From NCBI GenBank assembly GCA_963575745.1, contig CAUYUJ010015304.1, positions 257,042 through 321,041 on the forward strand: DNA of 64,000 bases. The letters run 5' to 3'. Shown piece after piece: positions 63,728 to 64,000 of this stretch. The stretch's first letter is position 1. Every line of letters starts with the position of its first letter. The position numbers and the translations under genes are program-made. A model generated the notes under the pieces. It was not told the origin of the DNA, did no database searches, and saw only the letters and a program-made list of their open reading frames with translations. Source of the DNA: Prorocentrum cordatum (taxonomy: Eukaryota > Sar > Dinophyceae > Prorocentrales > Prorocentraceae).

Positions 63728-64000
63728 GTTTTGTTTTGCGTCTCTGCTGGGACCATCTTGGCCACTGAGGCCAGACCCAACGAAGTCTCATGCGAATCAG
63801 AGCCTCTTATTCGTCACGCAAGCAGCCAGCTCATATTTCACATCAGCGAAGCTGTTGGAATACAGAGAATCAGAAGCATGCAATGACACAATCAATCGCA
63901 AAGCACACAGAAGAACATACAAAGATCAAACAATACAGCGAAGCTGTTAGAATATACAAAAATATGAGTGATATGAAGATAAGTGCGACTTATCAATGCG
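63728..64000. mobile_element. Insert at hairpin site 12, running off the window
   Basis: Foreign sequence with TACAGCGAAGCTGTTAGAATA and CATCAGCGAAGCTGTTGGAATA repeats, sharing the CAGCGAAGCTG motif with the insert at 61425-62738. The 5' part lies outside the window. Confidence 0.6.

Noticed and set aside
63740-63770. A further spliced-leader relic (GGGACCATCTTGGCC)
   Set aside because: Only a short core resembles the leader; the match is within chance expectation for this window.

Overview
The window is nuclear DNA of a dinoflagellate. The decisive mark is an exact 22-nt copy of the dinoflagellate spliced leader (DinoSL), reverse-complemented at 10855-10876, with two degenerate copies at 22305-22326 and 31990-32010. 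The rest fits: very low gene density, abundant microsatellites, foldback (MITE-like) elements, satellite arrays and LINE-type retrotransposons at several stages of decay. I cannot name the species; the high GC of the first 43 kb would suit a GC-rich genus.

Layout. 1-2.9 kb: GC-rich sequence, a CT/CA microsatellite, an octamer array and a foldback element. 3.0-10.9 kb: a nearly full-length LINE on the minus strand (LINE A: DinoSL, ORF1 with zinc ribbon and coiled coil, endonuclease, reverse transcriptase, RNase H), lying between two halves of a (CTC)n tract. 10.9-16.7 kb: GC-rich filler with foldback elements, two dispersed repeats and one hAT-type MITE with an 8-bp target duplication. 16.8-22.3 kb: the only recognisable cellular gene, a glycosyltransferase family 92-like membrane protein on the minus strand. 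Its two exon-like parts are split by about 4.2 kb of repeats and a 100-N assembly gap, and a DinoSL relic abuts its ATG. 22.5-25.3 kb: more repeats and a 0.52-kb tandem array. 26-32 kb: a heavily decayed LINE (LINE D), also between two (AGG)n tracts and also with a DinoSL relic at its 5' end. 33.9-37.2 kb: a higher-order satellite with 73-bp subunits. 37-43 kb: dispersed repeats and a LINE fragment (LINE C). 43.6-64 kb: a lower-GC domain of repeat units bounded by a hairpin (arms CCGGCGGTAA / TTACCGCCGG) and filled with about 172-bp satellite monomers. Retroelements sit inside these hairpins at one fixed position, among them an open 5.8-kb LINE (LINE B).

How it fits together: two kinds of retroelement with different target preferences share the window. 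SL-capped LINEs A and D lie inside AGG/CCT microsatellites. LINE B and its relatives, including a chimeric element with an unrelated ORF, lie in the loop of the hairpin repeat with a CAACC..GGT(T/C) target duplication. The glycosyltransferase gene looks like a retrocopy of a trans-spliced mRNA that was later invaded by repeats. LINE B's ORF2 carries an RNase H whose halves are in permuted order and a reverse transcriptase that seems to lack catalytic aspartates.
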